Shown here one piece after another: positions 41,118-49,079 of a stretch of 64,000 nt of DNA. The first letter of the stretch is position 1. Each line of letters begins with the position of its first letter. The position numbers and the translations under genes are program-made. Source of the DNA: Pseudomonas sp. TCU-HL1 (GTDB lineage: Bacteria > Pseudomonadota > Gammaproteobacteria > Pseudomonadales > Pseudomonadaceae); the NCBI RefSeq assembly GCF_001708505.1, contig NZ_CP015992.1:1426001-1490000 (forward strand), read 5' to 3'. A model generated the notes under the pieces. It was not told the origin of the DNA, searched no databases, and saw only the letters and a program-made list of their open reading frames with translations.

Positions 41118-41753
41118 TCAGAACGGTGCCGGGCACTCGAATCGCAGGCGCTCGCCCGTCTGCGGATGGGTCAGGCAGAGCAGGCTGGAGTGCAGACAGA
41201 GCCGGTCGTGAGCCGCCAGGGCCTCGGGGTTGGCATAGAGGCGGTCGCCCAGCAGCGGATGGCCGATGGACAGCATGTGCACGCGCAACTGGTGCGAGCG
41301 GCCGGTAATGGGGGTCAGCTCGACGCGGCAGTAGTGCCCGCAGCGCTCCACCACTTGCCAGAAGGTCAGGGCGTGGCGGCCGTGTTCAAAGTCCACCACA
41401 TGGCGCGGCTTGGTCGGCGGGTCATACCGCAGGGGCAGCTCGATGCGGCCGCTGTCCAGCTCCGGTTGGCCCCAGCAGAGGGCGGTGTAGGCCTTCTCGG
41501 TTTCGCGGTCATGGAACTGGCGGGACAGCTCCCGGTGGCTGTCGGCATCGCGCGCCAGCACAATCAGTCCGGACGTTTCCCAGTCCAGCCGGTGGACGAT
41601 GCGTGCCTCCGGGTAGCCGTTTTCCTGCAGGCGAGTGATCAGGCAATCCTTGTTGTCGTCGGCGCGGCCGGGCACCGAGAGCAGGAGCGTGGGCTTGTTC
41701 ACCACCAGCAGGGCGTCGTCCTGGTGGATGAATTCGATCTGGGAAAGCGGCAT
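41118..41753 (-). CDS. rluA: Pseudouridine synthase RluA
   Basis: A 211-residue enzyme that isomerises uridine 746 in 23S rRNA and 32 in some tRNAs, by family knowledge. The catalytic aspartate is D57 in IVHRLDWETSG. The short form without S4 domain, EKAYTALCWG and GRSHQLRVHMLSIGHPLLGD, matches RluA. ATG 41753 is preferred over an upstream start that would add a non-conserved leader. It follows minE on the same strand, 58 bp away. Confidence 0.93.
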   Translation of the reverse strand: MPLSQIEFIHQDDALLVVNKPTLLLSVPGRADDNKDCLITRLQENGYPEARIVHRLDWETSGLIVLARDADSHRELSRQFHDRETEKAYTALCWGQPELDSGRIELPLRYDPPTKPRHVVDFEHGRHALTFWQVVERCGHYCRVELTPITGRSHQLRVHMLSIGHPLLGDRLYANPEALAAHDRLCLHSSLLCLTHPQTGERLRFECPAPF

Positions 41754-41811
41754 GGGAGTTCCGGAAACGCCGACGGCGGCCAAGGCCGCCGTCATTGCAC
41801 AGCTGCGTCGA

Positions 41812-42066
41812 TCAACGATCGGGCAGGGTGATGTTGAGCTCGAGGATGGAGCAGCTGCCCTGGTCCTCCAGTATGACCTGGACTTGTTCCTGGTCGATGT
41901 TGACGTACTTGCGAATCACATCCACCAGATCCTTCTGCAGGGCAGGCAGGTAATCCGGTTGGCTACGCTGGCCACGTTCGTGGGCAACGATGATCTGGAG
42001 TCGTTCCTTAGCGATCGAAGCGCTGTTCTGCTTCTTCCGCTCGCGAAAGAAGTCGAAAATGTTCAT
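41812..42066 (-). CDS. minE: Cell division topological factor MinE
   Basis: An 84-residue protein. The N-terminal anti-MinCD segment is SIAKERLQIIVAHERGQR and the C-terminal dimer domain follows (LPALQKDLVDVIRKYVNID). It drives MinD off the membrane at mid-cell and produces Min oscillation. It overlaps minD by 4 nt. Confidence 0.97.
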   Translation of the reverse strand: MNIFDFFRERKKQNSASIAKERLQIIVAHERGQRSQPDYLPALQKDLVDVIRKYVNIDQEQVQVILEDQGSCSILELNITLPDR

Positions 42067-42878
42067 TCACGGCCTCCGAACAGGCGTTGTAAGAGTCCTT
42101 TCTTCTGCACGTCGAGGAAGCGGTGAGGCAGTTCCTTGCCGAGCAGGCGGTCGACGGCATCGCTGTACGCCTGGCCGGCGTCGCTCTGGTCGTCGAGGAT
42201 GACCGGAATACCCTGGTTGGAGGCCTTGAGTACCGCCTGGGATTCCGGAATGACACCGAGCAGGTTGATGGCGAGGATTTCCTCGACGTCTTCGACGCCG
42301 AGCATTTCGCCCTTGGTAACGCGCTCGGGGTTGTAGCGGGTCAGGAGCAGGCGCTCCTTGATCGGGTCTTCGCCCTTCTCGGCGCGACGGGACTTGCTGG
42401 CCAGCAGGCCGAGCATGCGGTCGGAGTCGCGAACGGAAGAGACTTCCGGGTTGGTCACGACGATCGCCTCGTCGGCGTAGTACATGGCCAGGTGGGCACC
42501 TTTCTCGATACCGGCCGGCGAGTCGCAGACCACGTACTCGAAGTTCTGCGCCAGTTCCTCGATGACCTTGCCGACGCCTTCGAGGGTCAGCGCGTCTTTG
42601 TCGCGGGTCTGGCTGGCCGCCAGGACGTAGAGGTTTTCCAGGCGCTTGTCTTTGATCAGGGCCTGGGTGAGGGACGCTTCGCCATTGATGACGTTGACGA
42701 AGTCGTACACCACGCGGCGTTCGCAACCCATGATCAGGTCCAGGTTACGCAGGCCGACGTCGAAGTCGACGATGACGGTCTTGTGACCGCGCAGTGCGAG
42801 ACCGGTACCGATGGCGGCGCTGGTGGTGGTTTTACCCACACCACCCTTGCCGGACGTGACAACGAGGATCTTGGCCAA
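42063..42878 (-). CDS. minD: Septum site-determining ATPase MinD
   Basis: A 271-residue ATPase with the deviant Walker A VTSGKGGVGKTT (K11 and K16). The C-terminal amphipathic membrane-targeting helix LLQRLFGGRE is intact. It recruits MinC to the membrane and is released by MinE. It is the middle gene of minCDE, 99 bp after minC. Confidence 0.98.
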   Translation of the reverse strand: MAKILVVTSGKGGVGKTTTSAAIGTGLALRGHKTVIVDFDVGLRNLDLIMGCERRVVYDFVNVINGEASLTQALIKDKRLENLYVLAASQTRDKDALTLEGVGKVIEELAQNFEYVVCDSPAGIEKGAHLAMYYADEAIVVTNPEVSSVRDSDRMLGLLASKSRRAEKGEDPIKERLLLTRYNPERVTKGEMLGVEDVEEILAINLLGVIPESQAVLKASNQGIPVILDDQSDAGQAYSDAVDRLLGKELPHRFLDVQKKGLLQRLFGGRE

Positions 42879-42977
42879 GGTGATTCACCCCAAATGATAA
42901 GAAAGTCGGGAAGTTATCGGCCCATCCGAGCCGTCCGTCTTCCCTTTCATGTCCCTGAAAATTCGCGGCAGTATCCG

Positions 42978-43724
42978 TTAAAGGCGGGTGATGTTCAACA
43001 CGTCTCCCGACAGGCTGACTTGCACCGGCTGACCCCAGAGCGGATCACGTCGCAGGTCGTCGGCAACCTTGTACTGACCGGCTACCGAAACCAGCTCGGC
43101 GGCCAGCTGGCGGCAGAAAATTCGCGCCTTGGCATCGCCCTTGATGCCGGCCAGGGCACGGCCGCGCATGGGACCGTACACATGGATGTTGCCGTCGGCG
43201 AGAAGTTCCGCCCCGGGACTGACCGCGGCCAGGACCACCAGGTCGCCGCCGGGCGCATAGATCTGCTGGCCGCCACGCACGGGGGTGGTGATGATCTTGG
43301 TGGGTTGCACCTCGGGCTTGGGCGGTTCGGCCGGCTTTTCCGGCTTTTTCTTCACCTCGGGTTCCACCGGGTCGATGAGTCGTTCGCGGGCGCCTGACGG
43401 TGGCAGCACCGGGATGTCCAGCGCGTCGGCGGCGGCGATGTGCTCTTCGCGTTGGGCGCGGATGGCCAGCGTGCGCAGGCCGTGACGGCGGCAGGTTTCC
43501 AGCAGGGCGGGGAGATCCAGCGGCGGCTCGCCCTCAGGCAGCTTGTCCAGCGCCATCACCAGCGGGGTGTTCTGAAAGAAGTTGGGGGCCTGGGCGACTT
43601 TTTCGTCCAGCTGCCGATTGAGGCGTGCGAGGTCGTTGTGGGCCAGTTCCATCACGGTGATGGCGAGCATGCTGCCCTTGAGCTGGAACACAGGTTCTTG
43701 GTCGAGAAGGTCGGCTTGGCTCAT
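42978..43724 (-). CDS. minC: Septum site-determining protein MinC
   Basis: A 248-residue FtsZ polymerisation inhibitor. The N-terminal domain reads FQLKGSMLAITVMELAHNDL. A proline/lysine-rich linker (about 125-150) is followed by the C-terminal beta-helix with RSGQQ-like VRGGQQIYAPGGDLVV and HVYGPMRGRALAG. It is divergent from lpxL. Confidence 0.96.
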   Translation of the reverse strand: MSQADLLDQEPVFQLKGSMLAITVMELAHNDLARLNRQLDEKVAQAPNFFQNTPLVMALDKLPEGEPPLDLPALLETCRRHGLRTLAIRAQREEHIAAADALDIPVLPPSGARERLIDPVEPEVKKKPEKPAEPPKPEVQPTKIITTPVRGGQQIYAPGGDLVVLAAVSPGAELLADGNIHVYGPMRGRALAGIKGDAKARIFCRQLAAELVSVAGQYKVADDLRRDPLWGQPVQVSLSGDVLNITRL

Positions 43725-43844
43725 GGTCTGCCTGCAATCGTGAATGGCGAGGACTTATAGCGAGATCGCCCGGCGCTAGCAAGCCGGAGGGTGCAGCGCA
43801 TTTGGAGTAGAATGCGCGGTTTTCTCGCTCAAGCGGATTCAGAG

Positions 43845-44765
43845 ATGGATAGACCTCAATTTCGCCCACAGTTCCTCCACCCGCGCTATTGGGCGCTGTG
43901 GCTGGGTCTGGGCCTGCTCTGGCTGATCACCCTGTTGCCCTACCGGGTGCAACTGGGCCTGGGGCGCATGCTGGGGGCGTTGATGCTGCGGGTGGCCGGT
44001 TCTCGGCGCAAGATTGCCCGGCGCAACCTGGAGTTGTGCTTCCCGGAGTTATCCAGCGTTGAGCGCGACCGGCTGCTTCAGGACAACTTCGCCTCCACCG
44101 GCATCGCCTTCTTCGAAATGGCCATGAGCTGGTGGTGGCCCAAGCCGCGGCTGGCCCGGCTTGCCCATATAGAAGGGCTGGAGCACCTGCAGAAGGCCCA
44201 GGCGGACGGGCAGGGGGTGATCCTCATGGCCCTGCACTTCACCACTCTGGAAATTGGCGCGGCGCTGCTCGGCCAGGTGCACACCATCGACGGCATGTAC
44301 CGCGAGCACAAGAATGCGGTGTTCGACTTCATCCAGCGTCGCGGCCGCGAACGCCACAACCTCGACGCCACTGCCGTCGAGCGTGAGGACGTGCGCGCCA
44401 TGCTCAAGGTGCTGCGCGCGGGACGTGCCATCTGGTACGCGCCGGACCAGGATTACGGCCGCAAGCAGAGCCTGTTCGTGCCGCTGTTCGGCATCGAGGC
44501 GGCCACCGTTACCGCCACCACCAAATTCGCCCGCCTGGGGCGCGCCATTGTCCTGCCCTTCACCCAGCGCCGCCTGGACGATGGTTCCGGCTACAAGCTG
44601 GTGATCCATCCGCCGCTGGCCGACTTCCCCGGTGAAACGGAAGAGGACGATTGCCTGCGCATCAACCACTGGGTAGAAGGTGCGGTGCGCGAGTGCCCCG
44701 AGCAGTACCTCTGGGCCCACCGCCGTTTCAAGACCCGCCCGGAAGGCGCGCCCAAGCTTTACTGA
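43845..44765 (+). CDS. lpxL: Lipid A lauroyl/myristoyl acyltransferase
   Basis: A 306-residue inner-membrane acyltransferase of the LpxL/HtrB family, adding a secondary acyl chain to lipid A. One N-terminal membrane helix (WALWLGLGLLWLITLLPY) is followed by the HX4E active site HFTTLE (H131, E136). WYAPDQDYGRKQSLFVPLFG is a second family block. ATG 43845 gives the normal N-terminus. Acyl-chain choice is not readable. Confidence 0.92.
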   Translation: MDRPQFRPQFLHPRYWALWLGLGLLWLITLLPYRVQLGLGRMLGALMLRVAGSRRKIARRNLELCFPELSSVERDRLLQDNFASTGIAFFEMAMSWWWPKPRLARLAHIEGLEHLQKAQADGQGVILMALHFTTLEIGAALLGQVHTIDGMYREHKNAVFDFIQRRGRERHNLDATAVEREDVRAMLKVLRAGRAIWYAPDQDYGRKQSLFVPLFGIEAATVTATTKFARLGRAIVLPFTQRRLDDGSGYKLVIHPPLADFPGETEEDDCLRINHWVEGAVRECPEQYLWAHRRFKTRPEGAPKLY

Positions 44766-44802
44766 AACCTATACTCGCAACAGACCGCCCGGAGAGTCGT
44801 CC

Positions 44803-46005
44803 ATGGAAGCCAGCGCCACCGCCAAGAAGCCCGTGACTGGGCTGATCCTCTCGGGTGGCGGTTCGCGGGCGGCTTATCAGGCGGGCGTGCTCGGCGCCAT
44901 CGCCGACCTGCTGCCGGATGCTGCCTGCAACCCTTTTCCCGTGATTGTGGGGACTTCTGCCGGGGCGGTGAATGCCGTGGGCCTGGCCTGCGGTGCGATG
45001 CATTTCAGCCAGGCGATCCGCCGCCTCAACAGCGTCTGGCAGGGCTTTCATTGCGGGCAGATCTACCGCAGTGACTGGCCTGGCGTGATTCGCCAGAGCT
45101 CGCGCTTCTTCGGTCACAGCCTGCTCGGTCTTGGCCGTGACATCCCGGTGGCGCTGCTGGACAACGCCCCGCTACGCGAACTGCTGGCGCGTGAACTGGA
45201 CTTTACAGGTATCTCCGCCGCCGTCCGTACTCGCCAATTGCGTGCCGTGGCGGTGACCGCCTTCGGCTACGAAACCGGCCAGGCGGTAACTTTCTACCAA
45301 GGACGCGCCACCATCGATCCCTGGTTCCGCCATCGCCGCGTCGGCGTACCGACCCGGCTCGGCGTCGAGCACCTGATGGCCAGCGCCGCAATTCCCCTGT
45401 TGTTTCCGGCCGAGCGTCTGGGCCGCGAATACTTCGGCGACGGCGCGGTACGCCAGACGGCCCCGATCAGCCCGGCGTTGCACCTTGGCGCCACTCGGAT
45501 ATTGGTGGTAGGTGTGAGCGGCAACCCTTTGGGCATGAATCCCACCCAGGAAATGACGCAGGCCCAAGGGGGGCGTCCGCCAACCCTGGCGCAGATCAGC
45601 GGGCATCTGCTGAACAGCACCTTCATCGACAACCTGGAAAGCGATATCGAGTTGCTGGAGCGAATCAATCATATGAGCCGAGCCATTCCGACCGAGGCTC
45701 GGCCGCGCAATCTGAGTTCGGAACAGGTGGACGTGCTGGTGATTTCGCCGAGCCGGCCGCTGGACGAAATCGCCGCTCGCCACCGACGCGAGATGCCCCG
45801 CGCTATTCGCACCTTCCTGCGTGGGCCGGGAGCGACCCGGGCAAGCGGCGCGGGTGTGCTCAGCTACCTGCTGTTCGAACCGGGGTATTGCAACGAGCTG
45901 ATCGAACTGGGTTACCAGGATGCCATGGCCAAGCGCGCCGAACTGCAACGCTTCCTCGGCCTGGAGACAGCGCCGGTACACCCGCAGGTGACTCCGGCGC
46001 TCTGA
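44803..46005 (+). CDS. Patatin-like phospholipase
   Basis: A 400-residue protein with a patatin domain: oxyanion loop LSGGGSRAAYQAGVLG (17-31), nucleophile S52 in GTSAG, and the dyad aspartate D213 in FGDGAVRQ. The last 100 residues are a C-terminal extension. No signal peptide, so probably a cytoplasmic lipase or acyl hydrolase. It starts at ATG 44803 after GGAGAG, 37 bp behind lpxL, and is likely co-transcribed with it. Confidence 0.9.
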   Translation: MEASATAKKPVTGLILSGGGSRAAYQAGVLGAIADLLPDAACNPFPVIVGTSAGAVNAVGLACGAMHFSQAIRRLNSVWQGFHCGQIYRSDWPGVIRQSSRFFGHSLLGLGRDIPVALLDNAPLRELLARELDFTGISAAVRTRQLRAVAVTAFGYETGQAVTFYQGRATIDPWFRHRRVGVPTRLGVEHLMASAAIPLLFPAERLGREYFGDGAVRQTAPISPALHLGATRILVVGVSGNPLGMNPTQEMTQAQGGRPPTLAQISGHLLNSTFIDNLESDIELLERINHMSRAIPTEARPRNLSSEQVDVLVISPSRPLDEIAARHRREMPRAIRTFLRGPGATRASGAGVLSYLLFEPGYCNELIELGYQDAMAKRAELQRFLGLETAPVHPQVTPAL

Positions 46006-46016
46006 TCCGGCGCCCG

Positions 46017-46261
46017 TTACTGGCCGAATCGACCATCGCTGGCCAGGTCCAGTGCACCTTTTTCAGAGAGGCGCACCATCCGTCCCTTGCCGATGGCATG
46101 GCCACTGACGTGCCCCCCGCCCTTATAGACGTCGAGCATCACCCGCAGGCTGTCGGCCAGTTTCGGTGCTACCCGGCTGTCGCTTGGCAGGTCGAGGTCG
46201 AAGATAGGCGGCTCGCTGTGCTTTTCCTCTGGGGGCAGTCCGTGCGCCGCTTACTCGGCAA
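46017..46261 (-). pseudogene. Small frameshifted gene after mlaA
   Basis: From the mlaA stop to TAA 46019-46017 the minus strand keeps an open frame in the mlaA phase encoding a well-formed tail (PPIFDLDLPSDSRVAPKLA, then a Gly/Lys-rich core and GALDLASDGRFGQ at the end). No ATG or GTG opens it near its start. In the next frame a TTG at 46261 overlapping the mlaA stop gives MPSKRRTD and would join it if the run of five C (GGGGG at 46231-46235) had six. Hence a one-base deletion, or a CTG start in the gap, is proposed. Function unknown. Confidence 0.5.
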
Positions 46262-47015
46262 TCTGCAGCTTGCGCGACTCGGTGTAGACGTAGCGCAGCT
46301 TCTCGTACTCGAAGGGCGAATTGAGCTGGCCGTAGCGGAACTGGGTGGTATAGCGCTTATCCACCATGCGCAGCGCGGTGATCTCCGGGTGGTCGCTGCT
46401 GACTTCCGGCACATTGAGGAAGTTGATCTGGTAGTCCGCCACGTAGTCCACCACCAGCCCGCCGGTGTCTCGCAGGTTGGATGGACCGAGGATTGGCAGC
46501 ATCAGGTAGGGGCCTTCATTCACGCCGTAGACGCCCAGGGTCTGGCCGAAGTCTTCGATCTGCTTGGGCAACCCTATGCGCGTGGCCGGGTCCCAGAGGC
46601 CGGCCACGCCGATGGTGGTATTGAGCATCAGGCGGCCAGTGATTTCCATGGAGCGCTGGCCCTTGAGCTGCAGCAGGCTGTTGAACAGGTTGGGCACGTC
46701 GCCCAGGTTGCTGAAGAAGTTGCTCACCCCGCTGCGCACGAAGCCCGGTGTGACGTAGCGATAGCCGCGCACCACCGGCAGGAACACCCATTCGTCGAAG
46801 CGGTAGTTGAAGTGGTAGACACGCCGGTTCCAGGACTCGTAGGGGTCGTAGACGTTCAGCGCGTCCAGGGTTGAGCGCTCGAACTCACGCTGGTCCAGGC
46901 CGGGATTGAACTTGAGATCCTTCAGCGGCTGGGTGAAGCCGTCCTGATCGGGTTCCTGGGCCTGGATCAGGCCGCTGGCCAGCAGCAGGGCAAGGAAGAG
47001 GGCTTTCTTAGCCAC
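46251..47015 (-). CDS. mlaA: MlaA/VacJ-family outer-membrane lipid asymmetry protein
   Basis: A 254-residue protein beginning at GTG. Family marks are VYDPYESWNRRVYHFNYRFDE, NFFSNLGDVPNLFNSLLQL, DPATRIGLPKQIEDFGQTLGVYG and GPSNLRDTGG. MlaA removes phospholipid from the outer leaflet of the outer membrane. The signal peptide ends LLASGLIQAQEPD with no lipobox cysteine, unlike classical MlaA lipoproteins. It overlaps the upstream hydrolase gene by 8 nt. Confidence 0.9.
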   Translation of the reverse strand: MAKKALFLALLLASGLIQAQEPDQDGFTQPLKDLKFNPGLDQREFERSTLDALNVYDPYESWNRRVYHFNYRFDEWVFLPVVRGYRYVTPGFVRSGVSNFFSNLGDVPNLFNSLLQLKGQRSMEITGRLMLNTTIGVAGLWDPATRIGLPKQIEDFGQTLGVYGVNEGPYLMLPILGPSNLRDTGGLVVDYVADYQINFLNVPEVSSDHPEITALRMVDKRYTTQFRYGQLNSPFEYEKLRYVYTESRKLQIAE

Positions 47016-48303
47016 GGAAGAACTCCAGCATGGCGTCGCCGTTGACGCGGTAGTTGAGGTTGCCGCAGTGCCCGCCGTGGGGGTACAGGGTCAGCCGGTC
47101 GCCCATTGCGCGGCGCAGGAACCCCAGGTCGCCGGGGCCGAGAATGAGATCGTCGGCGTTATGCATCACGGCTATCTTGCTGCTGACCTTGAGGTAATCC
47201 TCCAGCGCGTAGAGGCTGACCTGGTTGATCAGCTGGGCCAGGCTGCCGCCGTTGTAGCGGGCACGCCAGTACGGGATCAGCTGCTCGGTGATGTAACAGT
47301 CGAAATCGCACTGCAAGGCGCGCTTGTAGAAAGGCGTCAGGCTGGTGCCTTCGTTGATAGGGTACTTCACCGGGGTGATCAGGCCGCGGCGATTGATCAG
47401 GTCCGAGGTGAACGCGATATCCGAGGAAGAGAAGCGGAAGGAGGTGCCGATTAGCATCGCCATCTGCTCCTTGGACAGACGCTGCCTGGATTCCTGGAAG
47501 TCGAACAGCAGCGCGTCGTTCAGGTCGATGTAGCCCTTCTGCTGGAAGTAGCGGGTCAGTTTGCCGAGCACCACCTGGTAGAAGGTGGTGGTGTCGTCGA
47601 CGCCCTTGACGCGGGTCTGCACCAGGCGATCGAGGTTAGTCACCGAGGTGTAGAGGTTCACCGGCGGATTGAGCAGCAGCACGCGTTTGAAGTTGAAGCT
47701 TCGGCGGGTCTCGTCCAGATGGCTTACGAAGGCTGCTTCCAGGGCGCCGAGGCTGTAACCGGTGAGGTAGAAGTCGGTGATCGGCAGGGCGGGATGCTGG
47801 GCGCGTACGGCCTGCATCACCCGGTAAAGGTCGTCGGCGTCTTCGGCGGTCAGGCCCGGCGTGGCATGGCGCGAGGCGGCTGCCATGAAGTCGTAGCTGG
47901 TGGGGGAAGAAAGCTGCACCACATGATAACCAGCGCCATAGAACAGCTTCTTGAGGTTCTCGGCATGGGTGCTGGCGTAGTTGCCGCCGGTGCCGGCGAT
48001 GATGAACACCAGGGGCGCAGGACCTTTCTGCTGGGCCATTCGATAGCGCATCTTCTTCACGGGCCAGAAGTTGTCCGGCAGCGCGCTTTCCCGTTCCGGG
48101 CGCAGTTTGAGGTCGTAGTCCGATTGCGTGATGTCATCGTCCGCCGGCACTTGGCTGCGCAGGTCCGGCGGCGTGGTGGCGATGGTCGCCTCGAAGGGGT
48201 TGGTGATCGGAAAGCCGTAGCTGGCCGCGTCCACATCCGCAGCCAGCACGTGCGCGCAGAAGGTCAGGCTGCCCAATAGGACGGCGAGGCGAAGACGGAG
48301 CAT
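47008..48303 (-). CDS. Exported alpha/beta hydrolase
   Basis: A 431-residue protein with a signal peptide (residues 1-22, ending HVLAAD). The fold is alpha/beta hydrolase: FIIAGTGGNYAS oxyanion strand, nucleophile S184 in TGYSLGALEA, acid in HNADDLILGPGD, and histidine in PHGGHCGN. Substrate unknown; coupling to mlaA by an 8-nt overlap suggests work on envelope lipid. ATG 48303 gives the signal peptide; longer frames are rejected. Homologues are sometimes labelled serine/threonine kinase, which nothing here supports. Confidence 0.85.
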   Translation of the reverse strand: MLRLRLAVLLGSLTFCAHVLAADVDAASYGFPITNPFEATIATTPPDLRSQVPADDDITQSDYDLKLRPERESALPDNFWPVKKMRYRMAQQKGPAPLVFIIAGTGGNYASTHAENLKKLFYGAGYHVVQLSSPTSYDFMAAASRHATPGLTAEDADDLYRVMQAVRAQHPALPITDFYLTGYSLGALEAAFVSHLDETRRSFNFKRVLLLNPPVNLYTSVTNLDRLVQTRVKGVDDTTTFYQVVLGKLTRYFQQKGYIDLNDALLFDFQESRQRLSKEQMAMLIGTSFRFSSSDIAFTSDLINRRGLITPVKYPINEGTSLTPFYKRALQCDFDCYITEQLIPYWRARYNGGSLAQLINQVSLYALEDYLKVSSKIAVMHNADDLILGPGDLGFLRRAMGDRLTLYPHGGHCGNLNYRVNGDAMLEFFRG

Positions 48304-48562
48304 AGGAAAGGGTTCCTGTTCAGGTTCTGTGGAAGCCAGGCCCTGCCAGGCAGCGTCAGCCGCTCCCTCGGCACGCCGGCGAGGCCGGCAGGCTGCGTTC
48401 CTTATAAGTGAACGTGATGAGTGAATACCGAGGCTATGACAACTGCAAGTCCGGCAAGTGCGGGCCATCCATCAGGCCGGTACGACTCGGCAGGTTGCAA
48501 GGTCCTTGCATACCACGGGCGTGGGGGTATCCTTGGCGCCGCTTACCCATTCGGAGAGAACC

Positions 48563-48946
48563 ATGCCCAGCCGTTCGTCCCTCATCCTGCTGCTGATCCT
48601 GCTGCCACTTTGGCTGGCGGCCAGCTACGGCGTTCGTTTCGCCCTGATGGAGGACGGCCAGTGGGTCGGCCTGTGCGTCGACGAGGCGCAACGCTGGGAG
48701 TGCCAGGCGCGCGCCGGCCTCGGCCTGTTGATCCACTTCCGCATCATCGCCTGGATCAGCCTCGGCGCCGCCCTTGTCGCCTTCTTCGTGCCTGGTCGCG
48801 CTGGTTGGTTCCTGGCCCTGCTGGCGCTGCTCTTCGCCCTGCCGGCCCTGGTGCTCTATACCGCGAGTCTTGCGGTGTTCGCTTGCGTTATCGCCGGCCT
48901 GCGCCTGGTGCGCCGCCAGCCGGAACTGGTTGCGGCCAGCGCCTGA
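48563..48946 (+). CDS. Small inner-membrane protein, unknown
   Basis: A 127-residue protein from ATG 48563, preceded by GGAGAG. It has three hydrophobic segments (LILLLILLPLWLAASYGV; IIAWISLGAALVAFFV; WFLALLALLFALPALVLYT) and a cysteine pair in the first loop (LCVDEAQRWECQ). Family not recognised. It is monocistronic with a terminator. Confidence 0.75.
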   Translation: MPSRSSLILLLILLPLWLAASYGVRFALMEDGQWVGLCVDEAQRWECQARAGLGLLIHFRIIAWISLGAALVAFFVPGRAGWFLALLALLFALPALVLYTASLAVFACVIAGLRLVRRQPELVAASA

Positions 48947-48963
48947 GTTTCCAGCGCACAAAC

Positions 48964-48991
48964 AAAAAGGACGCCTTGAGCGTCCTTTTTT
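48964..48991 (+). terminator. Intrinsic terminator
   Basis: AAAAAGGACG and CGTCCTTTTT form a 10-bp stem with six T at the end, 18 bp after the membrane protein gene. The A-run on the other side makes it usable from both strands. Confidence 0.88.
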
Positions 48992-49017
48992 GTTTCCGGT
49001 GAAGGAGGAATGTCGTG

Positions 49018-49061
49018 CCTGTGGGAGCGATTTCAATCGCGAATGAATTCGCTCCCACAGG
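49018..49061. repeat. 44-nt REP (copy 3 of 3 identical)
   Basis: Identical to 14705-14748 and 40443-40486. It sits between convergent genes, 19 bp beyond the stop of the glycosidase-like gene. Confidence 0.92.
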
Positions 49062-49079
49062 GGCAGAGCACGTCCCGGA

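Noticed and set aside
48408..48596. Small plus-strand frame before the membrane protein gene
   Set aside because: It overlaps the well-supported start at 48563 in another frame and shows no protein-like pattern.
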